DNA of 64,000 nt from Lactuca virosa (taxonomy: Eukaryota; Streptophyta; Magnoliopsida; Asterales; Asteraceae), in contig CAKMRJ010001112.1 in NCBI GenBank assembly GCA_928212115.1, positions 400,334,431 through 400,398,430 of the forward strand, written 5' to 3'. The notes below the pieces were generated by a model. The model did not search any database. It saw nothing but the letters and a program-made list of their open reading frames with translations, and was not told where the DNA came from. The translations under genes and the position numbers were made by a program. Below, one piece after another: positions 1 to 11,141 of the stretch; the first letter of the stretch is position 1; every line of letters begins with the position of its first letter.

Positions 1-161
1 TGAACTATGCTCGTCATTAATGTTTAATGCTGAAACTAAATTTTGTTATCATACAATTAATTGGAAACCACATTACTCCCTCTGATTTACAAGTAATAAT
101 CATCATGGTGATTTTGACTGTACAAAACTGTTAGCACACACGATGCATGCCAAGCTCTTCA

Positions 162-793
162 TCATAACGAGCTAAGGCGGCAGGCAACATCAATGAACAC
201 TTCCTCACGGCACGGAATTGTGAGGCCGCACATTGGATGATCAAATCCAAATTCTTCCTCTGCTTGATGTAGCAAGTCTTGGAACGAAGGCTGGTTTAAT
301 AATGATAAGGAACAACAAATCGTCTTTTCTCTTGTTAACAACATAAACTGCAAAATGTCCTTTAGGGTGATTTCTGTAGATGACCATGGACGGCTTCCGT
401 TTGACAATGTGTTGAATGTGAAGCCACAATGTTTGAATGTGAAGCCACAATTGTTGAATGTGAAGTTTTTTCAAAGGTTGGCTGAAGACCCGGTTTGTGT
501 TTTTTGATACTTCTGATTTCCATCTCTATTAAGAGATCATCTGTATTGTAAAACTTGTATCTGAGTAACACAGAAAGAGTGCAGATTAGCACCAAGAAAT
601 CAAATTCCTAGTTACCAGTAGACGTAGGTCAGAGAACGAACCGAACCACGTTAAATCCCCGTGTTCATCCTTGTGTTCTTGGTTTTCGTGAGCTGCTGGT
701 GTGTTTAGAGCCGTGTGTTAAGTGTCTCGATCCTAACACAATGATCGACCAAAACTTTCTTTGCTGAATGATCCGAGGCATACGAATAGCCAT
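162..793 (-). pseudogene. SAUR-B copy 1, auxin-responsive SAUR pseudogene
   Basis: This is a relic of a small auxin-up RNA gene. SAUR proteins are plant-specific; many inhibit PP2C.D phosphatases at the plasma membrane and so promote acid growth. The start codon is the CAT at 791-793 and the stop is at 162-164, as in copies 2 and 3. The family core is still readable near the C-terminus (FGFDHPM, LTIPCREEVF). A solo LTR sits inside codon 18-19 (410-738), and several one-base deletions, for example near 330-350 and 750-770, shift the frame. No SAUR can be made. The TATA-like stretch at 911-920 (minus) is kept. The lesions beyond the LTR could be real decay or consensus errors. Confidence 0.9.
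410..738 (+). mobile_element. Solo LTR of the copia-type element
   Basis: A 329-bp LTR starts TGTTGAATG and ends CCTAACA. It is flanked by a perfect 5-bp target duplication CAATG (405-409 and 739-743). The same LTR at the same base of SAUR-B bounds the larger element in copy 2 (8782-11453). There is no internal region or primer-binding site, so this is a solo LTR. Like the 5' LTR of copy 2, it starts with three tandem copies of a 22-bp motif, whereas the 3' LTR there has two. This fits LTR-LTR recombination that kept the 5' end. Confidence 0.93.
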
Positions 794-3700
794 GTAATAT
801 GAAGGGTAAGGTCACTTAATTTGTTTTGGTACAATGAAATGCAATATGAAAGGATTTCGTTTTTGTGGCAGGTGTTGTGGAGAGTTGTGCTGATATCTGC
901 ACAATTGGATGCATTATATAGGTGTAAGAAGATTTCAATAAGATTGGGTAATAGTAGGAATTTTAGCGAAGAGATTGTGACACATTCTAGCAAAATGCAA
1001 GATCACATGGTTTTGTCTTCCAATTGTTATTGGACCCAAAGGATTAGACGTTGAATGAAGTATGCCACATATTTTCTGCAATGTAAGCGGAAAAGAGTGA
1101 GCAAAACTATGGCCCATATGTATATTTTCACAGGCTATGTTTCATTAAAAATCGTAATATTTTGCATCTTTATAATTAATTTATTTTTGAAGTATAACCA
1201 TTCCACCATTTTAGGTGGTGAAGTGGTTAACACTATCAAAAATGAAAAGGGATCAAATCTAATTAGGAATATTAATAAACCACCTACTAATATGCTTTTG
1301 AAGAAAATGTTCCACTCTAACTAAATGGGAATCGAGAGTGTTATTGGATGTATTTATGGGGAATTTGGCCATTCAAGAAGAAAATGTTGTTTCTTTCATC
1401 TAACTGAAAAAGGAAGAGTTGTTTGAATGTGGTTTATTTTTATATTTTTTATTTCTTGTAGATGCTGAACAGAAAGAAAATGTTAATCTTAATTGGTAGC
1501 TTAGGTTAAAAATCTTGTTATCTCTCAAAACTCCATGTAACTATTATAGCTGGCATATTTGTTAGCCAATTTCGGTATGTATATCTATGTACTTATACAT
1601 ACCCGGCCCATTAATGTTGACATACGGCTTATGTATGTTTTACAAGTATATATTCTTTTTCTTTAATGAGAATTGGGACAGGTTTTTCCTGATTATCTCA
1701 CTTCAGCCTCAATCCATATCTTCTCCTTTTCTTCTTGTTAGTCTTCATTCTCGGTACACCATAGTCACCACCTTCTCTTCTCACCGATGTCTTGAACTTT
1801 TGAGACCGACCGCATCATGTTTAGCGTCGTTGATCATCTCTTGACCATCCCGACAGAACCCCACAGAGCAATGAAAAAAATTGACTCTCTTCTCAAGTTT
1901 TAGATTTATGCTGAAAGACGGGAAAAGTCTTCATATTGAGACCGTGAACGTTTTGATATTGAAAAATCCCAAAATTTTGATTTTCTCTTTCTCAATATAC
2001 CAACTTGCACTTTAGTCGATCGATGTTGACTTTGGTACCTTTTGACGAAGACGTTCTAATTGATATCCCAATTTGGTTTCCCTCTCGACTCTTTTATTAT
2101 GAGGTTATTATATCATAGTTATTAATTTTTTGGCTTTCAAACCAACTGTGTGGGCAAGAAGTATCCAACCTTCGATTTGCATAGCTATAAGTTCGAAATT
2201 TCAATGGTTTTTGAAACGATTTATAATATCCAAATAAAAACTCTTTGAGATTGTTATTATTATTATTTTTTTAAGATTCTATTTACAGTGTGGTTGAATT
2301 AAAGTTTTTGTCCCATTTTTTTCTTTTATTTTTAACTTTGTGACTTCCCTAATTGATAAAGTTGCTAGAAATTTCGGTGTTGTCAATAAAATTATAAAAA
2401 TGTTAGAATTAATATTGTCATTTTAGCAAATAACCTTATATTTTAATACAAGTATACCTTTTAACCGATTGATGTGGATTCAAATAAGATTATTTACCAT
2501 TTCATTCTGATTGTTATGATGCAATTGTTATGTTGTGAATCGATTATGTACTCGTTCTTTTATCTTTGTGGATGTGTTTATGTTGTGTGTGTCTTTCTTT
2601 TGTTGTATTTTGTGTTTCTTGTTTTCTTGCTTTTTTGTTCTTTTGATCTCTGTCTTCTTGTTCTTGCTTGCTTGCCAAGGAAGATGCTTATAGGATAACA
2701 CAGAGCCCTTCATCATCTATAATTACCGGTTTGGAAAAACTTTGTGTTTAGAAACTTTTGCTCTTAAATTGCCCTCCTTTTAATTCATAAAGACACAATA
2801 AATGTGCTTGATTATGTCATGATTAATTCAATTTGGTTACCATCATATGTTAAACATATGTAAATGGTGTTTAATTTAAGTAATTGAATATATTGTGATT
2901 AAATTAGTTACATTTATATATTGTTGTTTGAAAAAATATTAATTTATACATCTATTATGTTGACAATTTGATATTTATCATCATTCTCAATTATACAGGT
3001 AAAATCATCATCTACTTATATCCAGACAGTTGAATAAGTTAATAAGACAGTTGAATAAGTTAATAAAATAGACATTCTTAATGTATATGACACTTTATCC
3101 ACACTCGTTTGTGAGAGTTCAAACCCTAAAAATGGCATATGCATTTTGGATTGTGTCTTTTTTTTCTTGTATTTTCTTTTATTATAAAGTTGTCGTGCTC
3201 TTTTATTAAAAAAATTATAAATGTGTTGGGTCTGTCATAAGGTACAAACATAGGGGCTTTTTTTTCTTATCTTGCTGTAGGCATGGAATACCAATAGACC
3301 GACCCTGCTGGCTATAAGATTTAACATCCTTTGTTAATCTTTCATCATTGATATAATGTAGATCCAATATTAATTTATCATGATATTTACTAATACTAAT
3401 CACACACTAATTACTTCATAAATTATTCCAGTTTCAATAATTCAAGACTAATCATGATGTACTTTATGGAGTACGTAATGACAATTTGCATCATGATCAT
3501 ATAGCAATAGCCCTCGATTAAAACATGTTAATATGCCCTAATAACATGTTAATTTCTATCTTTGAGTAATTACCCTATGATAATTTGAAACTTGTAAATA
3601 AGTGCTTAAGTAGGGTTCATGTGAACTTCATGATTTTGAAATTGATCCATACAAATGAAAATGATTGGGGTGTTACCTTGTTTTTTCCTTTAATAATCAT

Positions 3701-4346
3701 AATCCCTTTGATTTGATCTTAAATTTGGATTAAGAGCATTCACCTAGTTTTCTCAGCAAGAGCACACATACATGACTTTAGGAAGTGTTTTTTTTTTAAT
3801 TAAACGATCTGAAACCAGGCAGCAATAAGGTTAATTAGGTAGTTAAATGAGGTCAGCGTGGTACACATAGCATATGAACATGTACGTAAGCCTTGGAATT
3901 TTGAAATAACCTCTAAAGTTAGTACCTTGGAATTTTGAAATAACCCATAACTTATGAATGAATTGTCTTTTAACTTGCAAACTCATAATTTGCTCATTGT
4001 TTTACCAATTAAGTTGATTCATTTTTCATTGTTAGTATTATACGTCCTCTTTCAATTTCAACCTTGTTTGTTCCTTAACACCTTCGTTTGTTAGCCTCCC
4101 ATTGCTCCAAATTTAATACTTTCATTATTTCAAGTAAATTTTAATTTTTCACAATTCTTCTCATTTTACCCTCATTTCCATGAAACTCATTTCTAATAAA
4201 TTATATTACTTATAATAACATATATAAAGGTAATAACAATCATACTTTCTTATTTTTGTCGCTTTTGACCAAATTACACTTTTTGTAGTATTACACATAT
4301 ATAGACTAGAATTTTCATTCCATTTCATATCAACCATTTATGACAC
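794..4346. other. SAUR-B upstream region and AT-rich spacer, copy 1
   Basis: No gene is supported here. The first part is the SAUR-B promoter on the minus strand, with a TATA-like sequence at 911-920. The rest is AT-rich, with short homopolymers, and is matched almost base for base by 11511-14906 and partly by 50094-53727. A piece around 3225-3350 is shared with copy 3 (near 52515-52640) but missing from copy 2. A short direct repeat (CCTTGGAATTTTGAAATAAC) occurs at about 3891 and 3924. Confidence 0.7.
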
Positions 4347-5366
4347 CACTAGAACATAACCTATTTTTTGTGGGTAGGTTTTTTTTGGTGCGGTGGTAGC
4401 CTAAAACTTTTTGGTGTGATAGGGTTTTTTTTTGCCGTTGTAGCTAAACCGTACTAGTAAACGAATTTTGCATCAGTACACCAACCAACCACACCATTTA
4501 AAGCATTTATCGTTGTCGTTCCTATAACCGCAATAAAAAGCATTAAAAGCGTATTTATTGGTGCATTAGATCAATACACACCACCATTTTATCATAGAAA
4601 CCGCACCAAAAATCATGTAATCATCCCTCTAAAAGTTTCATTCAAAAATTTCATTTCGCGCTAGTTCCCTCCGTATGTATAGATAGCATTCCCAAATCTT
4701 CCCTCTTCATTCTAATATTTCATTCAAGCTTAGGCAGACAAGCTCTAGTCACCACGACCATTCGTTTACCAACATTTGAAGCACCATCACTACCACCCTC
4801 ATCACTATATTCTGTCTGGTTCATGTTGTAAGTTAGTTGTTTTTTTATATCTGTGTACTGATTTAAGTCTTACACTTTGGTTAAATGTAAGAAGGGAAGC
4901 GTTTTAGCATCTTTCGAGTTATAACCCGACAATATTGTTAATGATCCAAAAGTCAGGGAACCAAATGAAATCCTATTATGTCTATCTTTTCGTTACTAGT
5001 TTTTTGTGGTTCAAAATCTTATCATATGAACTAATGTTTTGGAGGTGAAAATGATGGATCGAGTGTAGGAGCATATTCAAAGCGAAAAGACTCATCGGCT
5101 TTTAATGATGTCCTTTCTCATTTGGGTGGTAAAAGTAAAGCACCCATAAAACATGAACCATATTCGAGTAGCCACCTCTCCTTCATTGATCTAAGGTCAA
5201 ACACAATGACGCCATTCTAAATCTTTTGAGATCTTGAAGAGTATCGTCTATGGAGGCTTAATGGAGGTGATTGCAAGTTTAATTGGTGCGGTTATAAAAG
5301 GTGTGGTTCCATACTCACACTAGTTAATCATGTTAACCACATAAACAAATGCTTTCTGTAATAGTG
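4347..5366. mobile_element. CACTA-like non-autonomous element, copy 1
   Basis: The ends read CACTAGAAC on the left and, inverted, CACTATTACAG on the right. The flanking triplets are CAC and CAG, and CAC and CAT in copy 2, so the 3-bp duplication is near-perfect. Inside, GGTGCGGT and ACCGCACC motifs recur close to both ends, like CACTA subterminal repeats. All three tandem copies carry it, so it predates the duplications. A codon-like stretch lies at 5044-5220. No transposase is seen. The terminal match is short, so the call is moderate. Confidence 0.55.
5044..5220 (+). pseudogene. Possible captured coding fragment, unidentified
   Basis: An open stretch of 58 codons ends in TAA and has ordinary protein composition (it includes DGSSVGAYSKRKDSS, then SHLGGKSKAPIKHEP). 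It has no ATG at its start and lies inside the CACTA-like element. The same stretch is in copy 2 at about 15609-15785. I do not recognise the family. It may be an exon picked up by the element, or chance. Confidence 0.3.
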
Positions 5367-6563
5367 CAGCTAACTTTTACAAAAAGAAAAAAAAAACAAA
5401 AAAAAGCTATTTCTCCAGCTAACTAGCTAGCTAACCAACAGACTAATTTTCCTTTATCTTCGCTTTTGGCTCCTTCGCCCTTGGTCTATGGAAATGAATG
5501 TATATGAAGGGAGGATTTTAAAAAAGATTTATTGAAATGCGAGTTTGAGTAACTCTTTAAAAACCTAGCTTATAAACTAGTTTGTAAGATTTTTTTTTGA
5601 CATTGCGAAAATAACAATTAAAAATAAAAAGTCGAATTGTGACGTGTCAAAAAGAACCTTCGTATGTCATCTTTGTCCTACTAGTTTTTAGCAAGCCTTT
5701 CACAATAATATTCGTTAAAAATGAACAAAAATAATAAAGTTTATCAATATTGGTAAAACTCAGTCGAAGTTTAAAGTTCCAAATAATCGAACATGCATCT
5801 TCATATGATTTGATAATCCAAAATAATACCTCCAATGTATGGAACCAATACTATGTAAATGAGAATCAACAATAATTAGTAAAAATATTGATATTAAGAC
5901 AACATCACCAAGATTTTTTTAGAAAGCCCAAAGCATGAAGACCATGGGCAGAGTAAATTAATCATCAAGAGATTCAAAAATCATATATGATATTTACGGT
6001 CCAAAGAAAATGGAGAAATACAAGCGTTTAAGGCCTGATTTTGATGGAATTGAATTTTAAGTGAAAAATGGTCTTAAATCCCTGTGACTGCCTATAACGC
6101 GAATTGGAAGGTCGTGATGATGTCGTGCCGATGAGATTGTGGAATGTGGATCACACGAGGAAGCCGCACAGTATATCTATCTGGAGGAGTCTTTGTGTTC
6201 AGTTCAGCGAAATTGGGCGCTTGATTGAAATCGTGTGGCTGTCTTATCGCAGAAGAAATGTAGTATTAACTATATAGAAAAAGATGTGAAATAAACACCA
6301 TTTTTGAACACTTGTGAGATCGATGTAGAAAGTTTGAAGTATGTGATTTTGAGCACCTTATAATAGTACATTAATAAAGGAAGGTGGCATATGGATATAT
6401 ACATAAAAAATTTTGAATGATGTTCTTCATTGCTATGTTAATAGTCAAAATAGTGTTGGTTATCGTACAATTTGGAGTCTGCTTTACAAATACTTAGGTT
6501 TCATGGTGGTTTCTACTGTACAAAATTATGTATATGTTATTAAATACAATGCAAAATTCTGGG
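5367..6563. other. Spacer downstream of SAUR-A, copy 1
   Basis: This is AT-rich intergenic DNA with no supported gene. Position 6090/6091 is the empty site for the 26.9-kb CACTA block that sits in copy 2. The end of this interval would be the SAUR-A 3' untranslated region on the minus strand. I could not find a clear DST-type mRNA instability element. Confidence 0.7.
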
Positions 6564-6872
6564 TCATAATGAGCAGATCAGGCCAGATGCAAGTTGAATG
6601 AAGACATCCTCACGACATGGAATTGTGAGGCCACCCATTGGATGATCATAACCAAATTCTTCCTCTGATTGACGTAGCAGATCTTGGAATGAAGGCTGGT
6701 CTAATAACGATAAAGGAACAACAAATCGTCTTTTTTCTTGATCACCAACATAAACTGCAAAATGTCCTTTGGGGATGATGTCTACCGATGATGATGATGA
6801 GCGGATTCCATTGGAGAATGATCGACAGAGAACTTTTTTGGCCTGAATGATTCGAGGCATACGAATGGCCAT
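6564..6872 (-). CDS. SAUR-A copy 1, auxin-responsive SAUR family protein (102 aa)
   Basis: This is an intact single-exon gene for a small auxin-up RNA protein. A variable N-terminus (1-33, with a serine run at 25-29) precedes the conserved SAUR domain at about 34-95: PKGHFAVYVG, RRFVVP, a PSFQDLL helix, EEEFGYDHPMGGLTIPC, then a short tail. The length is normal for the clade. The start chosen is the only in-frame ATG that gives the family's usual MAIRMP opening. A TATA-like sequence lies about 110 bp upstream. Family members act mostly at the plasma membrane, binding PP2C.D phosphatases and raising H+-ATPase activity. It differs from copy 2 at five residues (R7Q, C16G, I23S, D31E, S55L). Auxin response is known for the family but not shown here. 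Confidence 0.95.
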   Translation of the reverse strand: MAIRMPRIIQAKKVLCRSFSNGIRSSSSSVDIIPKGHFAVYVGDQEKRRFVVPLSLLDQPSFQDLLRQSEEEFGYDHPMGGLTIPCREDVFIQLASGLICSL

Positions 6873-6980
6873 TTTTATATGAAGGCTACGGTCTCTTTCT
6901 TCTGAAAGGATTTCTTTTATGTGAAAGATGTTGTGATGGATTTTGGTAGGAGTTGTGCTTCATATCAGCCCAATTGTATC

Positions 6981-6990
6981 CATTTTATAG
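6981..6990 (-). promoter_or_regulatory. TATA box of SAUR-A copy 1
   Basis: CTATAAAATG on the minus strand, about 110 bp upstream of the ATG at 6872. It is conserved at 44491-44500 in copy 2. No perfect TGTCTC auxin element was seen next to it; a GGTCTC variant lies near 6889-6894, inside the probable leader. Confidence 0.6.
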
Positions 6991-8366
6991 GTCTATGAAG
7001 ATTTCAATGAAGATCAAATAATAGTAGGAATTTCAAAGAAGAGATGGTGACACATTCTACCAAAAAGAAAAATCACATGGTTTTGTCTTCTAACTTGTTA
7101 TTGGCCCCAACGAATTATATATGTACAATGAAGTATGCCACAAAATTTCAGTAATGCTGAGTGGCCAAGCTTGAGCTACACTATGGGCCCATGTACAAGT
7201 GAGTCTTATGGACACACATCATTATTTCTCACATGGCCATGTTTGTAAAAAATATCAGAAGGTTAGGCATCTTTTTTTCAAGTGCAACAAGTCCACAATT
7301 TCAGGTCCTGAAATCAACAAAACATCCAAAAAAAATCAATGCTCATATCTAATCTGATATATGAATTAAACACATAGTATGCACTTAAATATTTTGCTTT
7401 TCCCTCCTGAAGAAAATCAGATATATATCTTCTGAAGGTTGTTCTGTTATCAATGATCGATACAAAAGGATCCGCTATTTGACTTTAACTGATAGCCGAT
7501 TGGCTGTTTGCTTTTCCGTAACTCTGATATCAACTAATTAAGTGACCCATTGTTTTTTATATTATTCATTTATTGATTACAAGCAGTAACTTGTGATGTT
7601 GAAAACTTGATATATATAGGTCCATGTATTGTGGGGTCTTTCTAACTATTTTGGTAGGTTGTCAGTGACTGCCATGTTGCTTGAGTAATTAAGATTTGTA
7701 GCGGAATAAATCTCTTGGGAAGAAAGTAGGATGTGATGATGTTTAGGATGTTCCAAGAGGGGTCTCTGTTGGAATTCTTTTGTGATTATAATATTTGAAA
7801 CTCAATGCCTTGCCTTTTTCCTTAGTTTTCATGATATCTATACAAGAGTTGTAGCTAGACTTTATATTGAAACCTTCCTAATTAGTAATATGGTCATGAT
7901 CTAATACAAATATGCCTAATAGTTTGCCATCAGAAGAAGCTAAGTACCATGGTATTCGCAATATGAGTTCTTTTCTTTAAACTTCCGAGCTTCCTCAAGA
8001 AAGACATTAGCATGCCCTTTACAAAGTCGTTCCCTTGAGTTAATACACTAACATGTGAGATCCTACCATGAATTTTTATCTAACTATTGATCATTGGTCA
8101 TCGGCCGATTTCTCTTCACCAATCAGTCCCTATCATAACAGGTTAGAGGAAAAGAACAATAACTGATAGCACTTGGGTAGGTGGTGTTATAGAAACAACT
8201 GATCCAGGCCTTAAGGCTATAATATATGGAGAAAGATGTGGCATACACACTTTTTTGAACAGATTGAAAATACAAGCTAAAGAACAAAAGTAAGTACGTG
8301 GTTCTGGTGGGCTTAGAGGACATTGATAAAGAAAGCCCTAATGGCATAGACATAAACACCATAAGT
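6991..8366. other. Intergenic region between SAUR-A copy 1 and SAUR-B copy 2
   Basis: This is AT-rich and has no supported gene. It is nearly identical to 44501-45886. It holds the distal promoter of SAUR-A and the 3' flank of the next SAUR-B. Confidence 0.7.
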
Positions 8367-8781
8367 TGAACTATGCTCGTCATTAATGTATTAATGCTGA
8401 AACTAAATTTTGTTATCATACAATTAATTTGGAAACCACATTACTCCCTCTGATTTACAAGTAATTAATCATCATGGTGATTTTGACTGTACAAAACTGT
8501 TAGCAAACACGATGCATGCCAAGCTCTTCATCATAACGAGCTAAGGCGGCAGGCAACATCAATGAACACTTCCTCACGACACGGAATTGTGAGGCCGCCC
8601 ATTGGATGATCAAATCCAAATTCTTCCTCTGCTTGATGTAGCAAGTCTTGGAACGAAGGCTGGTTTAATAATGATAAAGGAACAACAAATCGTCTTTTCT
8701 CTTGATTACCAACATAAACTGCAAAATGTCCTTTAGGGATGATTTCTGTAGATGACCATGGACGGCTTCCGTTGGACAATG

Positions 8782-9115
8782 TGTTGAATGTGAAGCCACA
8801 ATTGTTGAATGTGAAGCCACAATTGTTGAATGTGAAGTTTTTTCAAAGGTTGGCTGAAGACCCGGTTGTGTTTTTTGACTACTTCTGATTTCCATCTCTA
8901 TATAAGAGATTCATCTGTATTTGTAAAACTTGTATCTAGAGTAACACAGAAAGAGTGCAGATTAGCACCAAGAAATATAAATTCCTAGTTACCGGTGGAC
9001 GTAGGTCAGAGAAGGACCGAACCACGTTAAATCCCTCGTGTTCATCCTTGTGTTCTTGTTTTTCGTGAGCTGTGTGTGTGTTTAGAGTCGTGTGTTAAGT
9101 GTCTCGATCCTAACA
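8782..9115 (+). repeat. 5' LTR of the copia-type element
   Basis: 334 bp, TGTTGAATG to CCTAACA. Its start holds three tandem copies of a 22-bp motif beginning TGTTGAATGTGAAG, the last one diverging after 16 bases. The 3' LTR has two, which accounts for the whole 22-bp length difference (334 against 312). A TATA-like CTATATAAG lies at about 8896-8904. Confidence 0.92.
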
Positions 9116-9117
9116 AG

Positions 9118-9129
9118 TGGTATCAGAGC
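9118..9129 (+). other. Primer-binding site (initiator Met tRNA)
   Basis: TGGTATCAGAGC begins three bases after the 5' LTR. It is complementary to the 3' end of plant initiator methionine tRNA, the usual primer of copia elements. Confidence 0.9.
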
Positions 9130-9533
9130 CTTGGTTTAGCTCCAGAGGGTGATTTTCTGTTTTTTGGTCGAAATTTTTTTTCGTCAAAAAAGATTTTGGT
9201 GTATACCGTTGGAAAGGTCTCGTTCCGAAGATTCCGAAAATATTTTTTTCTGAATTTTTTGACCACCGGAAGACGTCCAAATCGCCGGTCAAAGGTTTGT
9301 CGGAATAGTGACTGGAAAACAGTTCGCCGGAGAAGACGACACTGTAGCACCAGACACTGTAGCAGTCCGCCGGAGAAGAGGACACTGTAGCAGGAACTGT
9401 AGCACGACGCCAGCAGTGACGTCAGCAGACACTGTAGCAGGCACTGTAGCAACACTGTAGCAGATTTGAAAATTTGCAATTTGGCCCCTGAATTTCCAGA
9501 AAATTGCAAGATAGGTCATTGTTCTTTCAGAAA
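9130..9533 (+). other. Copia-type untranslated leader with ACTGTAGCA repeats
   Basis: This non-coding leader lies between the primer-binding site and gag. From about 9352 to 9465 the motif ACTGTAGCA recurs at least seven times, often within CCGGAGAAGA or GACGTCAGCA contexts. Open frames on either strand here come from the repeat and look non-genic. A packaging or dimerisation role is possible but unproven. Confidence 0.6.
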
Positions 9534-10400
9534 ATGGCAGAAAGCAGTAAGCTTCAGATTGAGAAGTTTGATGGGAAAGATTTTGGTTGGTGGAAGATGC
9601 AAATTGAAGATTTGCTCGTGCAGAAAGACTTGGACGCAGTTTTAGGTGAAAAACCGGAGGCGATGACACAGGCAAACTGGGAGACTTTGGATAAGAAGGC
9701 CAAGGCATTTATTAGACTGACGTTGTCAAAGGATGTTGCCTTCAATATTTTGAAGGAGACCTCGGCAAAGGGAATCATGGAGGCATTGTCTAATATGTAC
9801 GAGAAGCCGTCGGCAGCAAATAAAGTCTTCCTGATTCGGGAACTAGTCAACACGAGGATGAGGGAAGGAAGTTCAGTTACAGTACACATCAACAATTTGA
9901 ACTCGATTTTATCCAGACTTGGGTCAGTGGGAATAAAATTTGAGGACGAAGTTCAAGCTTTACTACTGTTATCATCATTACCTGACAGTTGGTCCGGAAC
10001 AGTTACAGCCGTTACTAGTTCCGCAGGATCGAAAGAGCTCACTTTTGAGGGAATTCGGGATTTAATTCTAGGCGAAGACGTCAGACGAAGAAATTCCGGG
10101 GAATCATCAAGTGAACAATTGAATGCGGTCAGAGGTAGAAGAAATAACAGAGGTAGTGGGAGCGGGAATAGGAGAAGGAGTCAGTCAAGGACTCGAAATG
10201 ATGTGACTTGTTGGAACTGTAAAGAGGTTGGATATTTCAGGAATCAATGTCCAAAAGACAAGAAAGAAGTTAACGTTGCAGTAGACCATTCAGATGATGA
10301 TGTTTTGATCTGTAGTGTGGAGAGCAATGTGGATTCCTGGGTTATGGATTCGGGTGCTTCATTTCACGCTACCCACATCCGTGAAGCACTGCGAATCTGA
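9534..10400 (+). CDS. gag: Copia Gag with protease-type DSGA motif (288 aa, frameshifted end)
   Basis: This encodes a copia-type Gag, which forms the cytoplasmic particle. The N-terminal half is a typical copia Gag domain (FDGKDFGWWKMQIEDLL near residue 12; the SNMYEK and LVNTRMREGSS region; LLSSLPDSW near 150). A basic RGRRNNRGSG linker follows. The zinc knuckle at 226-239 is C-x2-C-x4-Y-x4-C, with tyrosine where histidine is expected. A retroviral-type protease motif, MDSGASFHAT, lies at 271-280. The frame then ends early because a base is missing near 10395; the continuing sequence runs in another frame to 11029. The start chosen is the ATG that gives MAESSKLQ; an in-frame upstream ATG at 9504 is also possible. 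Confidence 0.88.
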   Translation: MAESSKLQIEKFDGKDFGWWKMQIEDLLVQKDLDAVLGEKPEAMTQANWETLDKKAKAFIRLTLSKDVAFNILKETSAKGIMEALSNMYEKPSAANKVFLIRELVNTRMREGSSVTVHINNLNSILSRLGSVGIKFEDEVQALLLLSSLPDSWSGTVTAVTSSAGSKELTFEGIRDLILGEDVRRRNSGESSSEQLNAVRGRRNNRGSGSGNRRRSQSRTRNDVTCWNCKEVGYFRNQCPKDKKEVNVAVDHSDDDVLICSVESNVDSWVMDSGASFHATHIREALRI

Positions 10401-11029
10401 AAGAAGGGGATTTTGGTAAGGTAAGACTGGCGAACGATGAGGTTCTTGATGTGACAAGCATAGGTGACTTAGATCTGAAGACTCCAGTCGGTCCATGGAC
10501 TTTGAAGGATGTCCGGGTAATTCCAAGTCTGAAGAAACAGTTGATTTCTGTTGGGCAGTTGGATGAACAGGGACACGAGGATAAGTTCAGGAATGGGCAG
10601 TGTAAGGTTGTCAAAGGAAATCTTGTGATAGCTCGTGGACATAAGAGGGGTTCATTATATATGGTCAGTTTACCGTCTGAGGGAGTAACCGTCCCAGTTC
10701 ATAAGAAAAACAAAATCCGGTTCATAGAGTCTCGTGGACAGAAGAAGGTTTGCTTTGCAGATGGCAAACCCAGAGTCACAGGTCAGATTCAGGTTGAACG
10801 TGTTTGGAACGGTTCAGAAAAACCAGTCAAGGGCATTCATAGCAGTGGGAGCATGGGCTTTGTTTCAGCTAGAATACCCAGAACACAGTGGGTTAAGAGA
10901 ACCAGTATTCCATCTGTAAAAGTCTCTCCAGATTATCTGTTTCACATGGAGAGTGTCGTTTGTTCTCAGGATGTTCCAGGATCGGGCAGTTCATTTCAGT
11001 GGGAGCCGGTGGAGACAGAGAACAGGTAA
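10398..11029 (+). pseudogene. Copia pol remnant: protease tail and gag-pre-integrase region
   Basis: This continues the gag frame after a one-base deletion. It reads LKEGDFGKVRLANDEV, then LKDVRVIPSLKKQLISVGQL, KVVKGNLVIARGHKRGSLY, all typical of the region between protease and integrase in copia polyproteins. The frame ends at 11029 with no integrase or reverse transcriptase, although about 3 kb of pol would be expected. The last 100 codons resemble no domain I know and may come from the copia 3' end joined by the internal deletion. Confidence 0.8.
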
Positions 11030-11130
11030 ATTGAAGAGAAGGTCGGGTAACTAGGAAGGAGTTAAGATCAAATTTTTTTAAAATACAGATGCACAGTTGA
11101 AGCACAGGTGAAGATTGTTCCGTGGCTTCA

Positions 11131-11141
11131 AGTGGGAGATT
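11131..11141 (+). other. Polypurine tract of the copia-type element
   Basis: AAGTGGGAGAT directly before the 3' LTR, the usual copia plus-strand primer (AAGTGGGAGA). Confidence 0.85.

Larger units (their letters stand above)
1..8366. repeat. Tandem SAUR unit, copy 1
   Basis: Base 1 of the window lines up with 8367 and with 45887, and near-identical sequence runs on from each, so this is one period of a tandem duplication. It carries a broken SAUR-B (162-793), a long AT-rich spacer with a CACTA-like element (4347-5366) and an intact SAUR-A (6564-6872). Without the solo LTR and one target duplication it is 8,032 bp. The true left edge may lie outside the window. Compared with copies 2 and 3, the first 1.1 kb has many one-base deletions. 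Confidence 0.9.

Noticed and set aside
6873..7100. Canonical TGTCTC auxin response element in the SAUR-A promoter
   Set aside because: Only a GGTCTC variant and looser TGTC words were seen, which are too common to call.
8531..8779. 82-codon open frame as a functional short SAUR
   Set aside because: It would start at TTG, lacks the N-terminal 18 codons and is simply the part of SAUR-B left of the copia insertion.
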